The notes beneath the pieces were generated by a model. That model was not told the DNA's origin. It was given only the letters and a program-made list of their open reading frames with translations, and ran no database searches. From NCBI GenBank assembly GCA_047495785.1, contig JBLDXI010000013.1, positions 3,100,001-3,164,000 of the forward strand: DNA of 64,000 nucleotides. Direction: 5' to 3'. The position numbers were made by a program, and so were the translations under genes. Every line of letters starts with the position of its first letter. Position 1 is the stretch's first letter. Source of the stretch: Lepidodermella squamata. Taxonomy: Eukaryota; Gastrotricha. This document shows, piece after piece, positions 60,286 to 64,000 of this stretch.

Positions 60286-60293
60286 TATAAAAG
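60286..60293 (+). promoter_or_regulatory. TATA box, temptin-like gene
   Basis: TATAAAAG, 52 bases before the first Met codon, leaving room for a leader of about 20-25 bases. Confidence 0.8.
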
Positions 60294-60344
60294 CCGCGAG
60301 CAGGAGAGCTTCATCATTCGAGAAAGTTTCATCAAAACTTGAAT

Positions 60345-60980
60345 ATGTTTTCGCCATCTTCGCTGCTTCTCGCATTCTCTGCAGTGCTCGCTGTAGCCTT
60401 CTGCAAGCCCGAATACGTTCAACTGGTTCCAAACGCTGGCATTGTAAAGAATCCATGCAACACCCGCCAGCCATGGATAGCCCTGGGCCATACCAAGCCA
60501 ACGCCTGATGCTACTTCGAAGGGAACTCCGTTCGCTTATGACTTCTACGGAGAAGGTCACACTTGGACCGTTGCCCTGTGCCGCAAGGACAGCGATGGCG
60601 ATGGTCGCACGAATGGTCAGGAGCTGGGTGACCCTGACTGCGTGTGGACCCCTGGAACAAAGCCAGCTTCTAATTTGAGGATCACACACCCTGGCATTTG
60701 TGATCCAATCAATTCTCCAGCATGCAAGGCGAAAAACGATTTCCTGAATTCGACAAATTGCAGGGCTATCGATGATCCCTACACTCCGCCTGCTACTACT
60801 CCGGGAACAACCCGAACGACAACAGATACTGCAAACGCGGATACAGCAAATTCATCATCAGCATCCACGGATGATGCAACAACTACGGATTCAGCGAATA
60901 CAACTACAGGATCATCAGATGCCGAGACTGGGAAGACCAATAATGATGAACAATCGACGACTACTGCCACCGTAGAATAG
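60345..60980 (+). CDS. Temptin-like secreted protein with Ser/Thr-rich tail
   Basis: Single exon, 211 residues from the ATG at 60345. A signal peptide (MFSPSSLLLAFSAVLAVAFC) is followed by the temptin fold: YVQLVPNAGIV, PWIALGHTKP, WTVALCRKDSDGDGRTNGQELGDP (split here as WTVALC and the calcium-loop-like DSDGDGRTNGQE), and further Cys. Temptins are pheromone components in Aplysia and relatives, and related secreted proteins occur across lophotrochozoans. Here the domain ends in about 70 residues of Thr/Ser/Asp, suggesting O-glycosylation and retention in mucus. Expression is probably strong and regulated, given the TATA box and palindrome. Function as an attractant is inferred from the family only. 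Confidence 0.82.
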   Translation: MFSPSSLLLAFSAVLAVAFCKPEYVQLVPNAGIVKNPCNTRQPWIALGHTKPTPDATSKGTPFAYDFYGEGHTWTVALCRKDSDGDGRTNGQELGDPDCVWTPGTKPASNLRITHPGICDPINSPACKAKNDFLNSTNCRAIDDPYTPPATTPGTTRTTTDTANADTANSSSASTDDATTTDSANTTTGSSDAETGKTNNDEQSTTTATVE

Positions 60981-61722
60981 TAAATGAAACAATATACAGC
61001 TCAATATTATCCATTTTTATTCAGTTGAAGAATAAATGAGAAACATGTCATTCTCCCGAGTAAGACATTTTCAAGATATAAAATCTTCAAACCAGCACGC
61101 GTGCATAATGCATTAATGTTTCGCATTCAAGGCGCCTACATTCTTACGCCTTGATGAGCTAAATAATGTAAGAGTCTCGTGCAAACACGAATGTGCCGTC
61201 TGTTGAGTATGCGAAACGCGTGGATCCCCTTCGACAAGCCATTTTGGCAATTTGCCCGTTCCTGTCTGTTATTATCATCCTGTATTGAATTAGATTTGTC
61301 AGACTCGTGTGAAATACGTTCACTCAGCTTGAAACAAACCAAGGGACATCGGAAAGTCGCCATGAAATGTACTGATTCAGAAGTCTTTTGAGTAGTAAGC
61401 TGAAAAGGAATTTCTCGCTGACCTCTTTTGGCGCAGTCGATTCACCTCTCGACGGCAAACAAGTTATTCGATATCACTATATCGGCACTCGATTGCATTA
61501 ATTTCTTACATTTGCGAGAACTTGGGAAGAAAGTGTAACAACCGATCGCCTTGATTTTCGGATGTAACATTTCAAATTTCATAGCACTTAGGAAGGCCTG
61601 AATATTTAATGGTGCTATCTATAGCGAGTGCTAATCGGACGCCCATGAAAGAATGATTTCCTGCCATGAGCGATTTCACAATGATTTCCCTTTACCCGTG
61701 AGATTCTCATCTTTTCACTAAA
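60981..61722. other. Intergenic, nothing recognised
   Basis: 742 bases. AATAAA at about 61030 likely ends the temptin-like gene. No other feature is visible. Confidence 0.5.
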
Positions 61723-63924
61723 ATGGCAATTCTGCTAGGTTTGGTTGTAGCGATTTTCTTCAGCGTTGTTTCGCTTGAAAAGCCTTACACTTTGAGGCAA
61801 CTTAGTCTAACCACTGTAGATCCCGACCCAAAAGTATTTTACGCCAGTGGTTTGTCTTCAGAATACGTCTATCGAAACGTGAATTCAAGAAGTGACATAT
61901 TGCCAGACTACAAACTCATCAGAGATATCCGTGAAGACTCCTACGGCTTCAGGGCGACGACACAGCTGATAAACTTCCGGAATGAATGGAATGGTTCGGT
62001 CGCTTACTCAGGCTATCAATCGCCTATTGTCGTAGGCCCACTTTATTCAACTGGCTGCAAAGCCATCGGGCCACTTCTCCCATTCATGAACTCAGTGGCT
62101 TTGTCCACGTACTGCTCAGCACCTTATCTGACCGAGCGCCGACACCCTAACTTGTATCTGTCTGTCGCCACATTCAAAAGCACGGCAATCGCCATACTAA
62201 AATTTATGCGTGAAGTTGGTGGCTGGAACAAATTCGCTATTTTATCTCAGATTTCTGGAGCTCTCGACTTTTCAATGGCTAACTACATCAACGACAAAGC
62301 TATAGCCAATAATTTTACCATACCCTGGTTTAATGCTTACCTCGAGGTAGACTTGCAGACTGTCCTGGAGTTGAAGGCATCTGGACTCAGGGTTATTCTC
62401 TTAACTCTAAATTCCCCTGCTGTTATTGCTAATTTTTTGTGCATCGCGTTCAAGGTTGGCATGACGAAACCTCGTTATGCTTTCTTTATGATCAATACAC
62501 AATACACCTTCCTAATTCCGACAGGATGCACGAGGGAAATTATGGATGTTCAATGGCAACAGGTTTTCTTTTACGGGACAATGCTTCGACCGCTGAATTA
62601 TTCGACTGTATGCGATCTCGGATATTCTGCTGCTGAATTTCGTGACAATATGATGCGAATGCTGAACACCACCTCGGAGGATGACTTTGTATCAGCCTAC
62701 ACACTTCACGACATTTCCCTACGAACTGCTATGATTCTTCACGAGTCTGAAAAGAGACTCAGAAAACTGTTCAACTTAACCTTGAAGGACTACCATCAAT
62801 ATCCAGATTTAGTATCTAAAGTTGTTAATCAGTCCATGCTAGAGACGAAAGTTCGAGGCTTGAAAATCGGAGAGATGTCATTCAGCTCGAAAGGACTGGG
62901 TCAAGGAGATGTAGATGCCATTGTTCAATTGATACCCGGAAAAGGGATGCGAAATGTGGCCTTAGTTCGATCTTTGCCAATCAGCGAGTTGGACGACTTC
63001 GACTACGGCAAATTCAAGCTATATCTTGCAGAGAAAGTTGTCTGGCCGGGGGAGGTACGTCCTCGTGATAGTGCATTGTTGATAAAAGAAACGTATAGCC
63101 TCGGAGCGAGCACTATCGCTGTTAGCTCTTTCCTCATCATCATAGTCTCTTTGTTTCAAGCTATTTCGCTAATTTTCATCAAAACCGGCATTCTTCATCG
63201 AGTTGAATTTAGATTTTCCAAGATATCCGCTACTCTGGGCTGTCTTTTCCTCAATTGCGGTGCGATTTGCTCTTTGATCCGAAGAGATCTAACCTCTAGT
63301 GACACGGTTTTAGCAACTGTGGCTTTCATCAGCTTAGGTGGGTGTATCATTTTTAGCCACATTGCTTTCCGCTGGCTCGTCATCAAGAGTTTTATCAACA
63401 AAGCAGTAATGAATTATGATGCTGCTAAGAAGATGAAATCAAGAAGCCTTGGCAAACGGCTCGCCCTCGTCATTACATTTACGCGTGCCATTTCACCCTT
63501 TGCATCTTCATCGGCACTTATGAACAGAGTTGTTATCACATTTCCAGAAGTATCTTGGACAAACTTCGATCGCCAGGTTGTGAAGTGTGCGTGTATCTTC
63601 TGTTCCGGAGTTGCATCGCTAACGATTGCTTGGCTCGCTTCCCAAGAAGTTGAATGTCGGGAAAAGTTACTTTCGCAACCTGCCTACCTGGAGATGTCTG
63701 ACACCATAGTCGAAACATGGGCCGTAATTTGTTCTTTTAAAGACTCAGGTAGTATTAGGGCGTCATGGGGTATTCTGGGGACAATTATCGTGGCTGCAGC
63801 ACTACTCCTTCTCGCTAGTTTGTCCTCTGCGTACAATTTGAAACAAATAATTATTTATTTATTTATTTTATACGACTTGCAATTGATCGAACGATCTGTA
63901 GCAATTAAAGGCGTCTCACTGTAG
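61723..63924 (+). CDS. GABA-B-type class C receptor 3, C-terminally disrupted or partial
   Basis: One exon, 733 codons. The signal peptide (MAILLGLVVAIFFSVVS) and the ectodomain (VVGPLYSTGCKAIGP; REVGGWNKFAIL) are very close to receptor 1. Membrane segments 1 to 5 align to receptor 1. After the TM5 end (AYNLKQ) the frame runs into an AT-rich stretch and a stop at 63922-63924. Sequence just beyond (from about 63928) codes in another frame for HCREFV-like residues that match the start of TM6 in receptor 1. So a short insertion or an unrecognised intron interrupts the gene, which leaves the window unfinished. Short direct repeats ATTAAAGGCG flank the last 20 bases. Confidence 0.78.
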   Translation: MAILLGLVVAIFFSVVSLEKPYTLRQLSLTTVDPDPKVFYASGLSSEYVYRNVNSRSDILPDYKLIRDIREDSYGFRATTQLINFRNEWNGSVAYSGYQSPIVVGPLYSTGCKAIGPLLPFMNSVALSTYCSAPYLTERRHPNLYLSVATFKSTAIAILKFMREVGGWNKFAILSQISGALDFSMANYINDKAIANNFTIPWFNAYLEVDLQTVLELKASGLRVILLTLNSPAVIANFLCIAFKVGMTKPRYAFFMINTQYTFLIPTGCTREIMDVQWQQVFFYGTMLRPLNYSTVCDLGYSAAEFRDNMMRMLNTTSEDDFVSAYTLHDISLRTAMILHESEKRLRKLFNLTLKDYHQYPDLVSKVVNQSMLETKVRGLKIGEMSFSSKGLGQGDVDAIVQLIPGKGMRNVALVRSLPISELDDFDYGKFKLYLAEKVVWPGEVRPRDSALLIKETYSLGASTIAVSSFLIIIVSLFQAISLIFIKTGILHRVEFRFSKISATLGCLFLNCGAICSLIRRDLTSSDTVLATVAFISLGGCIIFSHIAFRWLVIKSFINKAVMNYDAAKKMKSRSLGKRLALVITFTRAISPFASSSALMNRVVITFPEVSWTNFDRQVVKCACIFCSGVASLTIAWLASQEVECREKLLSQPAYLEMSDTIVETWAVICSFKDSGSIRASWGILGTIIVAAALLLLASLSSAYNLKQIIIYLFILYDLQLIERSVAIKGVSL

Positions 63925-64000
63925 ATTAAAGGCGCGGAGTTTCTACGCATTGTCGCGAGTTTGTCTCTGGGTGGTTAGGCATTCTTGCTGCAGCTACACT

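Larger units (their letters stand above)
59933..60344. other. Promoter region of the temptin-like gene
   Basis: 412 bases containing the inverted repeat at 60221-60270 and the TATA box at 60286-60293. AATAAA at about 59996 may end receptor 2. Confidence 0.6.

Overview
The window looks like nuclear DNA from a compact invertebrate genome. Genes lie 90-600 bases apart, introns are mostly 50-70 nt with GT...AG ends, several promoters carry TATA boxes, and AATAAA signals sit close to stop codons. A temptin-like gene and large lineage-specific receptor families would fit a small-genome spiralian such as a miniature annelid, but that assignment is a guess; the sequence proves only 'metazoan, intron-bearing, compact'. 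No rRNA, tRNA or CRISPR array was recognised.

Layout. At 0-5.2 kb (minus strand) lie a disordered orphan protein, an intact five-exon LigB-type extradiol dioxygenase, and two small genes for secreted cystine-knot peptides. The two peptide genes come from a local duplication that also left a broken piece of the dioxygenase. At 5.6-8.1 kb there is an intronless GABA-B-type receptor. At 8.4-10 kb are three small two-EF-hand proteins. At 13.5-15.9 kb a papain-family protease carries four EGF-like repeats in front of its propeptide.

From 10.5 to 48.4 kb the minus strand is dominated by a tandem family of Cys-loop (pentameric ligand-gated channel) subunits: eleven genes with recoverable complete reading frames and one broken copy. 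I spliced each by joining phase-matched exons, and every intact gene gives a continuous frame. Intron positions split them into a group near 10-25 kb and a group near 27-48 kb. One member (41.9-39.5 kb) has an extra N-terminal extracellular region and a Ser/Thr-rich stalk. Inserted into this array (30.6-39.2 kb) are three tandem genes with an unusual architecture: signal peptide, chymotrypsin/HtrA-like serine protease domain with recognisable His, Asp and Ser, then about nine ankyrin repeats.

At 50-53.3 kb a GPI-type Ly6/uPAR protein has a mucin-like N-terminal half. At 53.6-55.9 kb (minus) is ethanolamine-phosphate cytidylyltransferase. At 57.5-59.9 kb is a second GABA-B-like receptor. At 60.3-61 kb is a temptin-like secreted protein whose TATA box lies just below a perfect 16-bp inverted repeat. 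A third GABA-B-like receptor runs to the window edge and loses frame after its fifth membrane segment.

The strongest candidates for something undescribed are the protease-ankyrin array, the EGF-cathepsin fusion, the stalked Cys-loop receptor, the double-knot/single-knot peptide pair and the temptin-promoter palindrome. Clustering of ionotropic and metabotropic receptor families with secreted proteins may suggest a chemosensory or pheromone locus, but this is inference. Mobile DNA is modest: a decayed LINE fragment, two fold-back elements, a dispersed repeat in three places and one hairpin.
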